Source: Candidatus Cloacimonadota bacterium
Lineage (GTDB): Bacteria; Cloacimonadota; Cloacimonadia; Cloacimonadales; TCS61
Assembly: GCA_030621085.1 (NCBI GenBank)
Contig: JAUXIJ010000033.1
Location: 1-36,231 of the forward strand
DNA length: 36,231 nucleotides
Direction of reading: 5' to 3'
In this document: in pieces, positions 15,862-24,615 of the stretch
How positions within the stretch are numbered: position 1 is the first letter of the stretch
Layout: each line of letters opens with the position of its first letter
Position numbers and translations under genes: made by a program
Notes under the pieces: generated by a model
What the model saw: the letters and a program-made list of their open reading frames with translations, nothing else
Databases searched by the model: none
What the model was told of the DNA's origin: nothing

Positions 15862-17106
15862 TTAATTAAATTCTAAAATCGTTTTCTTGATGATATCTAT
15901 ACACTCCAGTAATTGCTTTTCTGTAATAACCAGCGGCGGAGCAAAGCGAATGATATGGTCATGAGTGGGTTTTGCCAGAAGACCGTTCTCTTTCAGCTTT
16001 ACGCACACATCCCATGCTTGAACGCCGTTTGCAGGTTTTATTACAATTGCATTTAAAAGACCTTTTCCCCTGATCTTTTCAATGAGCGGTGAATCGATCT
16101 TTGCCAGCTCTGCACGGAATATTTTCCCCAGTTTTTCTGCTCTTTCGGTAAGATTCTCGTCTCTTACCACTTCCAGAGCTGCTCTGGCTACTGTGCAAGC
16201 CAGCGGGAAACCACCAAAAGTGGAACCGTGTTCACCTGGTTTTATCACCATCATAATTTCTCTGGAAGAGAGTACTACAGAAACCGGTAAAACTCCACCG
16301 GAAATAGCTTTACCAAGAATCAAAATGTCAGGATGAACGTCTTCCCAGTCGCAGGCAAGCAGGCGTCCGGTTCTGGCAATTCCTGTTTGAACTTCATCTG
16401 CTACAAAAAGCACATTATGTTCTTTGCAAATATCAAAACATTTTTTCAAATATCCCTCATCCGGAACAAAAACACCGGCTTCACCCTGAATGGGTTCAAC
16501 GATGAAAGCCGCTACTTTATCACCTTTTTCAATTAGAATTTTTTCTAAAGCTTTTGTATCATTATAGAGTATTTTTTCTATGCCGGGCAGGAAGGGACCG
16601 AAACCATTATAAGCAACAGGATCGGTGGAGGCAGAAACAACTGCGATCGTTCTGCCATGAAAGTTCTGCTCTGCAAAAATAAGAATAGCTTCGTTTTGGG
16701 GAATTCCTTTCTTTTCGTATCCCCATTTTCTGGAAAGCTTCATAGCTGTTTCCACAGCTTCTGCTCCTGTATTCATGGGCAGAACCATCTCATAACCGAA
16801 ATATTCTGTAATGAACTTTTCATACTCACCCAGTTTATTATTGAAAAAAGCACGAGAAGTTAATGTGAGAGTTTTAGCCTGTTCAATTAATGCATTTATT
16901 ATCCTGGGATGGCAATGTCCCTGGTTAATGGCAGAATAAGCAGAAAGAAAATCGTAATATTCGTTTCCTTCCGGGTCCCATACTTTAGCTCCCTGTCCTT
17001 TTGCCAGAACTACGGGAAGGGGATGATAGTTATGAGCACCATAGGTCTCTTCCAACATCATTGCCATTTTTGTGCTTATGGTTCCATGAACTAATTTTTC
17101 GACCAT
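15862..17106 (-). CDS. rocD: Ornithine aminotransferase
   Basis: 414 aa from ATG 17106, supported by a GGAG site at 17112-17115. A longer open frame to 17199 runs through the promoter region and its first 31 residues look non-coding. It is a class-III PLP aminotransferase: [17 protein letters not shown] (about 53-70), [20 protein letters not shown] (111-130), [35 protein letters not shown] (236-247), and the PLP lysine K266 in [15 protein letters not shown]. The [12 protein letters not shown] and GAEAVETA context is typical of RocD rather than acetylornithine aminotransferase. It converts ornithine and 2-oxoglutarate to glutamate semialdehyde and glutamate in the cytosol, feeding proline or glutamate metabolism. 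Confidence 0.93.
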   Translation of the reverse strand: MVEKLVHGTISTKMAMMLEETYGAHNYHPLPVVLAKGQGAKVWDPEGNEYYDFLSAYSAINQGHCHPRIINALIEQAKTLTLTSRAFFNNKLGEYEKFITEYFGYEMVLPMNTGAEAVETAMKLSRKWGYEKKGIPQNEAILIFAEQNFHGRTIAVVSASTDPVAYNGFGPFLPGIEKILYNDTKALEKILIEKGDKVAAFIVEPIQGEAGVFVPDEGYLKKCFDICKEHNVLFVADEVQTGIARTGRLLACDWEDVHPDILILGKAISGGVLPVSVVLSSREIMMVIKPGEHGSTFGGFPLACTVARAALEVVRDENLTERAEKLGKIFRAELAKIDSPLIEKIRGKGLLNAIVIKPANGVQAWDVCVKLKENGLLAKPTHDHIIRFAPPLVITEKQLLECIDIIKKTILEFN

Positions 17107-17139
17107 TTTTGCTCCTGTTATTTTTATAAATTTGGAAAA

Positions 17140-17169
17140 CTTATTCCGCTTTCGCTGGTTTAATGTCAA
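17140..17169 (-). promoter_or_regulatory. Putative rocD promoter
   Basis: Minus-strand TTGACA (17169-17164) is followed after 18 nt by AATAAG (17145-17140). The box lies 63 nt from the rocD ATG. It stands back to back with the promoter of the divergent glycosyltransferase gene. Confidence 0.45.
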
Positions 17170-17192
17170 ATTGTTTCTGAAAAATGATTTGC

Positions 17193-17221
17193 TTGACATA
17201 TAAAGTTCTGGTTTTTATATA
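17193..17221 (+). promoter_or_regulatory. Promoter of glycosyltransferase-surE unit
   Basis: TTGACA (17193-17198), a 17-nt spacer and TATATA (17216-17221) lie 24 nt before the ATG. This is the closest match to a sigma-70 consensus in the window. Confidence 0.65.
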
Positions 17222-17244
17222 AAAAAAATTTTTGAAGATGGAAT

Positions 17245-17943
17245 ATGAAAGCAGATCGAAGAAATACAGCAGTGGTCGTTCCGATATTTAATTCAGCAGA
17301 ATATCTGGAAGAATTGTTCAAGAGAATATTTAAGTCTTTCCCGAAAGAGAATGTATTTGCTGTTAATGATGCATCGGAAGACAGGTCGGTTGAAATTTGT
17401 GATAAATCCGATGTTAATTTGATAAATATTCTTATAAATATGGGCAAAGGGAATGCATTGCAGGTTGGCTTTGAAACGGCAGTGAAAAAAGGTTTCAGAT
17501 TTGCATTTTCTATAGATAGCGATTTGCAACATAAACCGGAAGATTTTCCTGATTTTATTAAAAAGCAAAATGATTACAAACTCGATCTGGTTATTGGAAA
17601 AAGAGATTTTTCCCGTTCCATAATGCCCTTTCCCAGGATCTGCAGTAACCGGCTTACCAGCTATATAGTTTCGCTGAAAACGGGGCAGAAAATTGCAGAT
17701 TCACAATGCGGATTCCGACTCTATAATTTAGATGTTATCAAAGATTTCAAGTTTCGTACGAAAAGGTATCAATTCGAAACGGAAGTTATCATAAAGGTTG
17801 CCAGGGCAGGTGGTAAGATCGGCTTTGTACCTATCGACACCATCTACGATGGTCAAAGAAGCTATATTTCGCATTTTCGAGATATAAAAAATTTCATTGA
17901 AATAGTATGCTATGAAATGACACATAAACTGGAGAAAAAATGA
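17245..17943 (+). CDS. Glycosyltransferase family 2 (DPM1-like)
   Basis: 232 aa, a single GT-A domain without membrane segments. It begins AVVVPIFNSAEYLEELF, then has VNDASEDRS (40-48), NMGKGNALQVGF (65-76) and the metal-binding SIDSDLQHKPEDF (89-101). ADSQCGFRLYN matches the dolichyl-phosphate-mannose-synthase-like and undecaprenyl-phosphate transferase groups. It probably transfers a sugar from a nucleotide donor to a lipid or glycan acceptor at the inner membrane surface. Donor and acceptor cannot be told. Its stop overlaps the surE start (ATGA). Confidence 0.9.
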   Translation: MKADRRNTAVVVPIFNSAEYLEELFKRIFKSFPKENVFAVNDASEDRSVEICDKSDVNLINILINMGKGNALQVGFETAVKKGFRFAFSIDSDLQHKPEDFPDFIKKQNDYKLDLVIGKRDFSRSIMPFPRICSNRLTSYIVSLKTGQKIADSQCGFRLYNLDVIKDFKFRTKRYQFETEVIIKVARAGGKIGFVPIDTIYDGQRSYISHFRDIKNFIEIVCYEMTHKLEKK

Positions 17944-18704
17944 GAATATTATTAACAAACGACGACGGTATAGATGCACCGGGAATAAATACCTTAGCAA
18001 AAGTTCTGGAAGAGAACGGACATGAAATAATTATCGTAGCACCCGATATGGAGCAAAGTGCAGCTTCGCATTCTATTACACTTCGTCAACCTCTCAGATT
18101 ATTGCAAAGGGGAGATAACAAATTCGCAGTCACAGGCAGCCCGGCTGATTGTGTGATCCTGGCAGAAAAGATCGTCTTGAAAGAACCTGTTGACCTGGTT
18201 ATTTCCGGGATCAACGGGGGGCAGAACATGGGTGAGGATATTCTGTATTCCGGTACGGTTGCTGCTGCTCTGGAAGCTATGTTCTTGGGATTTAAAGCAA
18301 TCTCTATATCCCTGGCTGCCTATGTGGATCAAAAATTTGAGACTGCTGCCAACTGCTTAAATAAGATGCTGGAAAACGATCTGCACAAACTTATAGACAA
18401 CAACGAAGTTTTCAATATTAATATTCCTAATGCGGATATGGAAGATATTAAGGGTATGAAGATCACTCAGGTGGGTCATCGGAAATACCAGGATTTTGTG
18501 AAAGAGCAAACCGATCCTAGGGGCAGAAAAATATATTGGATCGGTGGAGCAAAACCGCTCTGGTCAAAAGAAGGGAATACAGATTTCAAAGCGATCTCCG
18601 AGAATTACATTTCCATCACTCCCATTTATCCTAATTTTTCAAAGCACCAGTCCTATCTGAAAATGGAAAATTGGGTTAATGAATTCAGCCACGAAGGACG
18701 CTAA
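17940..18704 (+). CDS. surE: 5'/3'-nucleotidase SurE
   Basis: 254 aa. SurE removes phosphate from nucleoside monophosphates and short polyphosphates. Motifs: LLTNDDGIDAPGI (N7, D8 and D9 bind metal), VAPDMEQSAASHSITL, and VSGINGGQNMGEDILYSGTVAAALEA. The length is normal. It is translationally coupled to the glycosyltransferase by an ATGA overlap and followed by pcm, the same surE-pcm order as in E. coli. Its last codons (HEGR) run into an intergenic repeat beginning CACGAAGGACGC. Confidence 0.95.
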   Translation: MRILLTNDDGIDAPGINTLAKVLEENGHEIIIVAPDMEQSAASHSITLRQPLRLLQRGDNKFAVTGSPADCVILAEKIVLKEPVDLVISGINGGQNMGEDILYSGTVAAALEAMFLGFKAISISLAAYVDQKFETAANCLNKMLENDLHKLIDNNEVFNINIPNADMEDIKGMKITQVGHRKYQDFVKEQTDPRGRKIYWIGGAKPLWSKEGNTDFKAISENYISITPIYPNFSKHQSYLKMENWVNEFSHEGR

Positions 18705-18812
18705 GAGACACTAATTTTCAAAGATTTATTATTAATAGGTTTTTATATTCGTGATTCTTCGCTTGCCCGGCGTAGCCTTGGCGAAGACTGGTGAACTTAG
18801 TGGCTAAAAAAA
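18690..18812. repeat. Intergenic palindromic repeat between surE and pcm
   Basis: The outer arms AGCCAC...CTAAG at 18689-18706 and CTTAGTGGCT at 18796-18805 are partly inverted. Inside is a hairpin CTTCGC (18757-18762) with GCGAAG (18781-18786). Its loop holds CCGGCGTAGCCTTG, a 14-nt string repeated on the minus strand near 29455-29470. These features suggest a dispersed intergenic repeat. The left arm extends into the surE coding end. Confidence 0.55.
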
Positions 18813-18820
18813 GGTAAAAA

Positions 18821-19477
18821 ATGAAATTTGAAGATCAAAGAAAAGCAATGGTAAAATATCATTTACTTGCTCGGGGAGTGGCTTCCAAAAAAGTCATTGA
18901 AGCTTTCCTTAAAGTACCACGTGAACTTTTTGTCCCCCGGCAGATAAGGCATCTTTCTTATAATGATTCACCCCTTAGTATTGGCGAAGGGCAGACGATT
19001 TCACAGCCTTATATTGTGGCTTTGATGATGGACCTGATCGATATTCAAACGTCGGATATAGTACTAGAGATCGGGACAGGATCGGGTTATCAAACAGCTC
19101 TTCTGGCTGAAATTGCAAAAGAGGTGTATACTGTGGAAAGGATTCCTGTTCTTTTAAACAGAGCAAAAAACCTGTTAAATGAAATGGATTATGAAAATGT
19201 TTTCTACAAGATCGGAGATGGTACAAAAGGTTGGGAAAATGGAATTCCTTCCTGTCTTGAATTTAATAAGATAATTGTAGCGGCTGCGGCACCGGATATT
19301 CCAGAGAGTTTGCTCAATCAACTGGCTATGGATGGGAAAATGGTGATCCCAACTGGCAACAGAGCATTTCAAAATCTTATCGTAATAAATAAAACCAGTG
19401 AGGGAACTGTTCACACTAATCATGGTGGCTGTGCGTTTGTGCCGCTTATTGGAGAGGAAGGATGGTATGAAAGTTAA
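18821..19477 (+). CDS. pcm: Protein-L-isoaspartate O-methyltransferase
   Basis: 218 aa. Pcm methylates isoaspartyl residues with S-adenosylmethionine to start their repair. The family signature GEGQTISQPYIVALMMDLID and the SAM-binding VLEIGTGSGYQTALLAEIAKEVYTVE are intact. Later motifs are KIGDGTKGW and IIVAAAAPDIPESLLNQLAMDGKMVIPTG. The end (FVPLIGEEGW) is typical. An AAAAAAAGG tract precedes the ATG. It overlaps the following COG2426 gene by 11 nt. Confidence 0.96.
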   Translation: MKFEDQRKAMVKYHLLARGVASKKVIEAFLKVPRELFVPRQIRHLSYNDSPLSIGEGQTISQPYIVALMMDLIDIQTSDIVLEIGTGSGYQTALLAEIAKEVYTVERIPVLLNRAKNLLNEMDYENVFYKIGDGTKGWENGIPSCLEFNKIIVAAAAPDIPESLLNQLAMDGKMVIPTGNRAFQNLIVINKTSEGTVHTNHGGCAFVPLIGEEGWYES

Positions 19478-20108
19478 ATTGCTAATGATCTTACTGCTCA
19501 TAGCTTTGACAGTATCCCTGTTCGCAGCATCGGGATTTAAAGAAACAATGCAAACAAAGATCGATCGGATAAATGTATCTTCCGAAGTGAAAGTATTCCT
19601 CATTGCCATGATCCCGATATTTGAATTGCGAGGGGCTATTCCAATTGGAGTTTTAACATATAAACTTCCCCTCTGGAAAGTTTTTCCAATTGCCGTTGCC
19701 GGCAACATGGTTCCGATTTTTTTTATCTTACTTTTTTTCGATCTTATTACTAAATTATTCTTTAAAGTACCTTTCCTGAAAAAAATATTAGAAGCCATAT
19801 TCCGCAAGACAAGAAGCAGAAGTGCTATTATTGAAAAATATGAAGAGATCGGGTTGATGTTTTTTGTGGCAATTCCTTTGCCAATTACCGGAGCCTGGAC
19901 AGGTTCTCTGGCTGCTTATCTTCTCGGGCTCAGCTTTTGGAAATCTATTTTGTTCATTTTCTTTGGTGTTCTTATTGCAGGTGTTGTGGTTAGTTTTCTC
20001 ACTTCACTTAAATGGCTGGGAGCTATAATTGCTGCTGTTGCTTTAGCGTATGTGATTGTTAGTAATCATGTTAAGAAGAGGAGAAAAAATGAAAAAAATA
20101 TTAATTAG
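19467..20108 (+). CDS. COG2426 small multidrug-export-like membrane protein
   Basis: 213 aa from ATG 19467, chosen because GAGAGGAAGG lies just upstream; the open frame before it is inside pcm. A signal-like first helix (LLMILLLIALTVSLFAA) is followed by about five membrane segments. The family core FLIAMIPIFELRGAIPIGVL and LFFVAIPLPITGAWTGSLAAYLLGL matches the Sm_multidrug_ex (COG2426) family. No transport substrate is established for the family. The basic tail KKRRKNEKN overlaps the start of the following secreted protein by 20 nt. Confidence 0.87.
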   Translation: MKVKLLMILLLIALTVSLFAASGFKETMQTKIDRINVSSEVKVFLIAMIPIFELRGAIPIGVLTYKLPLWKVFPIAVAGNMVPIFFILLFFDLITKLFFKVPFLKKILEAIFRKTRSRSAIIEKYEEIGLMFFVAIPLPITGAWTGSLAAYLLGLSFWKSILFIFFGVLIAGVVVSFLTSLKWLGAIIAAVALAYVIVSNHVKKRRKNEKNIN

Positions 20109-22350
20109 CTTTTGTGTATTAATTTTCACCATTTCTCTTTCCGCAATCGATGTGTCTGGTAACCAATCCGGTATCTGGTCACCAGACAATAATCCATACA
20201 ATATGATAGGAGAGATCACCGTTCCTGCTGGAGAAACCCTGGAAATCCAAGCCGGCGTAGAACTAATTGCTATGGGAAATTACAGGATCACAGTATTGGG
20301 AAATATTCTATCAATTGGTACTCAAAACGATTCGATCCGCTTTCATGGAAACAATGAATTGAACTGGGGAGGAATATGCCTGGAAAATGAAACTGTGCAA
20401 AGTACCTTCAATTACTGCCGCATTTCGAATACTGATGATACGAATAATTATGGAATTCATTCTCTAAATAGTCCTGTTTTAGTTAATTTTTCATATATAC
20501 ATGATCACCAAAAAGGAGTGCACTTTTCTGCCTTGACAGGAGCCACACCATCCTTAATGGAAATTAAGAATTCCAAAGTTGCTTATTGTGAAAAAAATGG
20601 AATCTTAATCACAGATAATTCCAATGTACTGGTAGATTCCTGCGAAGTTACACAATGCGGACTGGGTACCAGTTTTTACGCTGCCATCCAATTGGCTTTG
20701 CAAAACAGTGCCCACGATTGCAGTCCCACCATTTCTAATTCTTATATTCATCACAACGGTAAGCAGGGCATCACGATGGGGAATTGGTTCAATTATAATG
20801 AGATGGCTCCTACAGTGGAGAATAACATAATTTCTTATAATTACACCGGCATCTATCTATACAATGCAAAAGGATATTATGCACATAATCGCATTCATCA
20901 TAATTTTGAGGAAAATAACCCGGATTCCGGGGCAGGCGTAATGCTGTATGGAAGTGGTGCGGATGCTGTTTTTACTTATAACAAGATAAATGATAACTAC
21001 ACAGGTTTCTATCTGACGGACGGAGCCACAGCAAATTTAGGTGATCTGGAAAACACAAGTACAGACGATGATGGATATAACTGTATTTATGATAATATTT
21101 TTTATACAGGTGAAGAATATAGTGTTTATAATGCCAGCATAATGGATATAAAAGCGGAAAATACTGTTTGGGATACCGATCCTCCTATCGATGTTACTAT
21201 TATTGACGGTAATGATAATCCTGCTTATGGAATTGTGGATTATGACCCGACTTTGACGCCTTATGCACCACCTGATTCTTTGTTTATATCAGTGAATGGA
21301 AATACTGTTATTATAGAAGTTCCCACTGGAACTGCATATCCTACCTTACCATTAAATTTAGAAGGATGTAATCTTTATGAAGATGGAGTTTTGATAGCGG
21401 AATTAATAACAAGTCCATTTTTTATTATCCCTTTTGTTTCACCAGGTGAACATACTTACGGGGCTAGTTATGTTTATGAGGGTTATCATGAATCTACAAT
21501 AACTGATACAACAATTTATATTCCCCACATCCTCAATCCACCGCAGAATCCTCAATTTACAGATACTTACTTTATGTTTTGGGAAGAACCTGAGCAGGGT
21601 AGCACATCACCATTTCTATATTACAATGTTTATCTCGATGGCTATTTTCAAGGAACAACAACAGAATTGTTTTGGCTGTATGCCGGATTACTTCCCGGAG
21701 TATATATTTTTGAAGTTTCTGCACAATACGAAGATGGGGAATCTATTCTAATTGAACCAGAATATGTTACTGCTGTCCATAATCCTCCTTCTAATGCAAG
21801 TTACGAAATCTTTCCGGATCATATTCATATTACATGGGAAGAACCTGTTAACAGTAATCTTCCATTGGAAGAATATCGCATTTACGTAAACGGTGAATTG
21901 GATGGTACAACAACGGAATTGTTTTATGATGTGTATGACCTTGTAAGCGGTCAAACATATAATATTGCATTAACAGCCTTTTATGTTGATGGTGTCGAAT
22001 CTGATCCGATAGAAGTTGAAATTACTTTTACCGGAGTAAATATAGAGAACATTCAACAAATTACTGACCTTTATCAGAACTATCCCAATCCATTCAATCC
22101 AATCACGACTATTTCATTTAGTCTCACCGCAGAGGATGCAGAAAATGCAGAGCTTGTCATTTATAATTTGAAGGGACAAAAAGTGAAAGTTTTTGATATG
22201 TTCTCAAATCCCGGTTTATCAGGAGGAACGAGAGAAATATTATGGGATAGCACTGATGATTCCGGTAAACAGGTTTCCAGCGGAGTTTATTTTTACAAGT
22301 TGATCGCAGGAGATAAAACGTTTACCCGCAAAATGCTGTTAGTAAAATAG
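20089..22350 (+). CDS. Secreted beta-helix protein with C-terminal sorting tail
   Basis: 753 aa from ATG 20089 (AAGAGGAG site at 20076-20083). A signal peptide (MKKILISFCVLIFTISLSA) is followed by a right-handed beta-helix of about 330 residues with repeats such as NSKVAYCEKNGILITDNSNV, NSYIHHNGKQGITM and NNIISYNYTGIYLYNAKG. Two or three FnIII-like beta modules follow (about 440-660, with repeated TTELFW and TTELFYDVYDL). The last 80 residues carry YQNYPNPFNPITTISFSL, LVIYNLKGQKVKVF and SGVYFYKLIAGDKTFTRKMLLVK, the type-A (T9SS or FlgD-Ig-like) sorting tail common in FCB bacteria. It is probably secreted and surface-attached, perhaps binding glycans; no catalytic site was recognised. Confidence 0.9.
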   Translation: MKKILISFCVLIFTISLSAIDVSGNQSGIWSPDNNPYNMIGEITVPAGETLEIQAGVELIAMGNYRITVLGNILSIGTQNDSIRFHGNNELNWGGICLENETVQSTFNYCRISNTDDTNNYGIHSLNSPVLVNFSYIHDHQKGVHFSALTGATPSLMEIKNSKVAYCEKNGILITDNSNVLVDSCEVTQCGLGTSFYAAIQLALQNSAHDCSPTISNSYIHHNGKQGITMGNWFNYNEMAPTVENNIISYNYTGIYLYNAKGYYAHNRIHHNFEENNPDSGAGVMLYGSGADAVFTYNKINDNYTGFYLTDGATANLGDLENTSTDDDGYNCIYDNIFYTGEEYSVYNASIMDIKAENTVWDTDPPIDVTIIDGNDNPAYGIVDYDPTLTPYAPPDSLFISVNGNTVIIEVPTGTAYPTLPLNLEGCNLYEDGVLIAELITSPFFIIPFVSPGEHTYGASYVYEGYHESTITDTTIYIPHILNPPQNPQFTDTYFMFWEEPEQGSTSPFLYYNVYLDGYFQGTTTELFWLYAGLLPGVYIFEVSAQYEDGESILIEPEYVTAVHNPPSNASYEIFPDHIHITWEEPVNSNLPLEEYRIYVNGELDGTTTELFYDVYDLVSGQTYNIALTAFYVDGVESDPIEVEITFTGVNIENIQQITDLYQNYPNPFNPITTISFSLTAEDAENAELVIYNLKGQKVKVFDMFSNPGLSGGTREILWDSTDDSGKQVSSGVYFYKLIAGDKTFTRKMLLVK

Positions 22351-22367
22351 CGATAAACTTTATTTTG

Positions 22368-22373
22368 TTGACA
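22368..22373 (+). promoter_or_regulatory. TTGACA box before the SPT-like gene
   Basis: TTGACA lies 61 nt upstream of the ATG. No good -10 is seen at 17 nt (GTTTTT), so only the -35-like box is claimed. Confidence 0.35.
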
Positions 22374-22428
22374 GTGTATATTGAAAATCTGTTTTTGAAT
22401 TGAAAATAAAATATTTAGAGAAGGTTAA

Positions 22429-23610
22429 ATGAGCTTACTCGATAAAGTTAAAGGGTTTACAAAAGCAAAAGAACTAATAGCACTTGGTCATTATCCGTAT
22501 TTCAGAATTATTGACTCTGAACAGGACACCGAAGTAACCTGTAATGGTAAACGTATGCTAATGATGGGCTCGAACAGCTACCTGGGGCTTACTAATCATC
22601 CGCGTGTAATAGAGGCTGCCAAGAAGGCTACTGATAAATATGGTACCGGTTGTGCCGGTTCCCGTTTCCTGAACGGAACTCTAGACATTCATATTGAGCT
22701 TGAAGACAAACTGGCCAAATTTGTTGGCAAGGAAGCTTCGCTGGCTTTTGCTGCCGGGTATATGGCAAATCTTGGTGCTATTTCTGCAATGGTAGATAAG
22801 GGAGAATATATCGTTACAGATAAATTCGATCATGCCTCAATTCTGGATGGTTCTCAGCTTTCCATGGGAAAAATGGTACGGTTCAATCATAATAATATGA
22901 AACATCTCGATACTGTTCTGAAGAATAAAGTAGCAGGAAAAGGTGCTCTCATTGTAGTTGATGGTATCTTCAGTATGGAAGGTGATATTGCGGATGTTCC
23001 CAATATCTGCAAACTGGCAAAGAAACATAATGCCAGTGTAATGGTGGATGAAGCTCATTCAATTGGAGTTCTGCACAAAACAGGTGCAGGCGCTACCATG
23101 CATTTTGGCTGTACGGATGATGTGGAACTTATCATGGGAACTTTCAGTAAATCACTGGCTTCCGTGGGTGGGTTCATTGCCGGAAGTAAAGATGTGATCC
23201 ATTATCTTAAACATAATGCGCGTTCGTTAATTTTCAGTGCATCACTGCCACCAGCATCTGCTGCCACTGTAATAGAAGCTCTCAATATCATGAAAGAAGA
23301 ACCGGAGCGTATAGATAAACTCTGGGAAAATACACATTATATGCTGGAAAATTTTAAAGCCATGGGTTATGATACAAGAACTTCCTGTACACCGGTTATA
23401 CCACTTCATGTAGGAGAAATGATGAACGCCTTTAAAATGTGGAAACAACTCGATGAAGAAGGAGTTTTCATTAACCCGGTTGTTCCGCCAGCCGTTCCAC
23501 CCAATGACACACTTATTCGCACAAGCTTTATGGCTACTCACACCAGGAAGCAACTCGATGAAGCTCTGGAGAAATTCGAGAAGATCGGTAAACGGGTTGG
23601 AATTATTTAA
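22429..23610 (+). CDS. Serine palmitoyltransferase-like / alpha-oxoamine synthase
   Basis: 393 aa, a PLP enzyme of the alpha-oxoamine synthase family that joins an amino acid to an acyl-CoA with loss of CO2. The N-terminus (HYPYFRIIDSEQDTEV, MMGSNSYLGLTNHP), GTGCAGSRFLNGTLDIHIELE and LIMGTFSKSLASVGGFIAG resemble bacterial serine palmitoyltransferases of the FCB group more than E. coli Kbl, whose PLP loop reads GTLGKALGG. The PLP lysine is K241 and the cofactor-stacking motif is VDEAHSIGVLHKTG. It could make 3-ketodihydrosphingosine, 2-amino-3-ketobutyrate or 8-amino-7-oxononanoate; the first is favoured from motif style. It stands alone, ended by a terminator. Confidence 0.88.
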   Translation: MSLLDKVKGFTKAKELIALGHYPYFRIIDSEQDTEVTCNGKRMLMMGSNSYLGLTNHPRVIEAAKKATDKYGTGCAGSRFLNGTLDIHIELEDKLAKFVGKEASLAFAAGYMANLGAISAMVDKGEYIVTDKFDHASILDGSQLSMGKMVRFNHNNMKHLDTVLKNKVAGKGALIVVDGIFSMEGDIADVPNICKLAKKHNASVMVDEAHSIGVLHKTGAGATMHFGCTDDVELIMGTFSKSLASVGGFIAGSKDVIHYLKHNARSLIFSASLPPASAATVIEALNIMKEEPERIDKLWENTHYMLENFKAMGYDTRTSCTPVIPLHVGEMMNAFKMWKQLDEEGVFINPVVPPAVPPNDTLIRTSFMATHTRKQLDEALEKFEKIGKRVGII

Positions 23611-23632
23611 ATATAATAAAAGATTAAATTAA

Positions 23633-23660
23633 AAGCGGTAGAAATACCGCTTCTTTGTTT
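23633..23660 (+). terminator. Intrinsic terminator after SPT-like gene
   Basis: AAGCGGTA (23633-23640) pairs with TACCGCTT (23645-23652) around a GAAA tetraloop and is followed by CTTTGTTT. It lies 22 nt after the stop codon. Confidence 0.88.
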
Positions 23661-23664
23661 GACA
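23659..23664 (+). promoter_or_regulatory. TTGACA box before unknown membrane gene
   Basis: TTGACA lies 55 nt upstream of the ATG and overlaps the T-tail of the preceding terminator. The -10 is weak (TGAATT after 18 nt). Confidence 0.35.
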
Positions 23665-23713
23665 ATAATTAGAAGTGTTTAATGAATTATTCCAGATAAA
23701 GAGAAGAAAAATT

Positions 23714-24526
23714 ATGAAAGAATACAGACCGGGGAAGGAATATAAATATTTTAATATTTTTCTTCTAACCATTTTTTGGATTTATGGCGCTCTTATTTTA
23801 TTTATTCCAATTTATTGTTTTATAAAAGACGGAACTTTTATTAAAGATTCACTAAACTTCATTTTTCCTAAAGTTATTTTCTATGGATTTTTTTTAGGTT
23901 CAATATTATACACGAATCATAGGATCTATGGTATTAAAGCAAAAATCGATTCAAAGCAGATAATATATACAAATCGCAGATCTACAAGAATCATTCATTA
24001 TAAAGACATACAAAAAATGAAGTTGAATTCTTATGGAAATAGGTCATCCATAAAAGTATATACCAATACACAAAAAATCAGGATTTACCTAATTTTCAAG
24101 GATGCATACGAATTTATTCTTGAAATGAAGAAGGATTTAGACACTTCAGGAAAATCTGCTGTTTATTCTCATAAGAAACTTTTTAAATTTGTCAGGATGG
24201 TTTTTAATAACGAGATAATGAACCAATGGGGAATTAGACTTATATTTATTTTAACCATAGAATTGTTATTACTTATTGTAATATTTTCAATTATAGCAGT
24301 TACTGAAGCAAAAATTATAGTAGCTTTATTAGGTTATATTTCTATCATGGTTTGTTCTTTTATAACTATATTTATAATTCAAAACCGTTATAAAAAAGAA
24401 ACAGATGAAAAGAGTTTTTATTTCCCACCAAGAGATATGGGATATGAAAAAACAGTTGTGAGAAAAGGTTTTGTGATTTTAGGTATATTATTCGTGATTT
24501 TGCTTATCCTAATTTTTACTGTTTAA
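23714..24526 (+). CDS. Unknown membrane protein, five helices with PH-like loop
   Basis: 270 aa from ATG 23714, which follows AGAGAAGAAAA; an in-frame ATG at 23675 would add 13 residues but lies within the promoter region. Two N-terminal membrane helices (about 13-38 and 52-70) are followed by a soluble stretch (about 75-150; IIHYKDIQKMKLNSYG, IKVYTNTQKIRIYLIF) that looks like a small beta-rich bacterial PH-like module. Then come two more helices (about 170-195 and 200-222) and a final one at the C-terminus. I do not recognise a family with confidence. Composition is very AT-rich (many Ile, Lys, Phe). It appears to be a single-gene unit between the SPT-like and mutase genes. Confidence 0.75.
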   Translation: MKEYRPGKEYKYFNIFLLTIFWIYGALILFIPIYCFIKDGTFIKDSLNFIFPKVIFYGFFLGSILYTNHRIYGIKAKIDSKQIIYTNRRSTRIIHYKDIQKMKLNSYGNRSSIKVYTNTQKIRIYLIFKDAYEFILEMKKDLDTSGKSAVYSHKKLFKFVRMVFNNEIMNQWGIRLIFILTIELLLLIVIFSIIAVTEAKIIVALLGYISIMVCSFITIFIIQNRYKKETDEKSFYFPPRDMGYEKTVVRKGFVILGILFVILLILIFTV

Positions 24527-24557
24527 TTTATTTGAAAGTTGTATAAACCTTTTATAT

Positions 24558-24563
24558 TTGACA
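24558..24563 (+). promoter_or_regulatory. TTGACA box before mutase gene
   Basis: TTGACA lies 58 nt upstream of the mutase ATG. No convincing -10 follows. Confidence 0.35.
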
Positions 24564-24615
24564 TAAATAAAGCAATATTGGAATTGAACTAAAAAACATT
24601 GATCAGGAGAATGTT

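Noticed and set aside
17107..17199. A 31-residue N-terminal extension on ornithine aminotransferase ([10 protein letters not shown]...).
   Set aside because: It overlaps the promoter boxes of rocD and of the divergent gene, is not hydrophobic or conserved-looking, and the downstream ATG has a good ribosome binding site.
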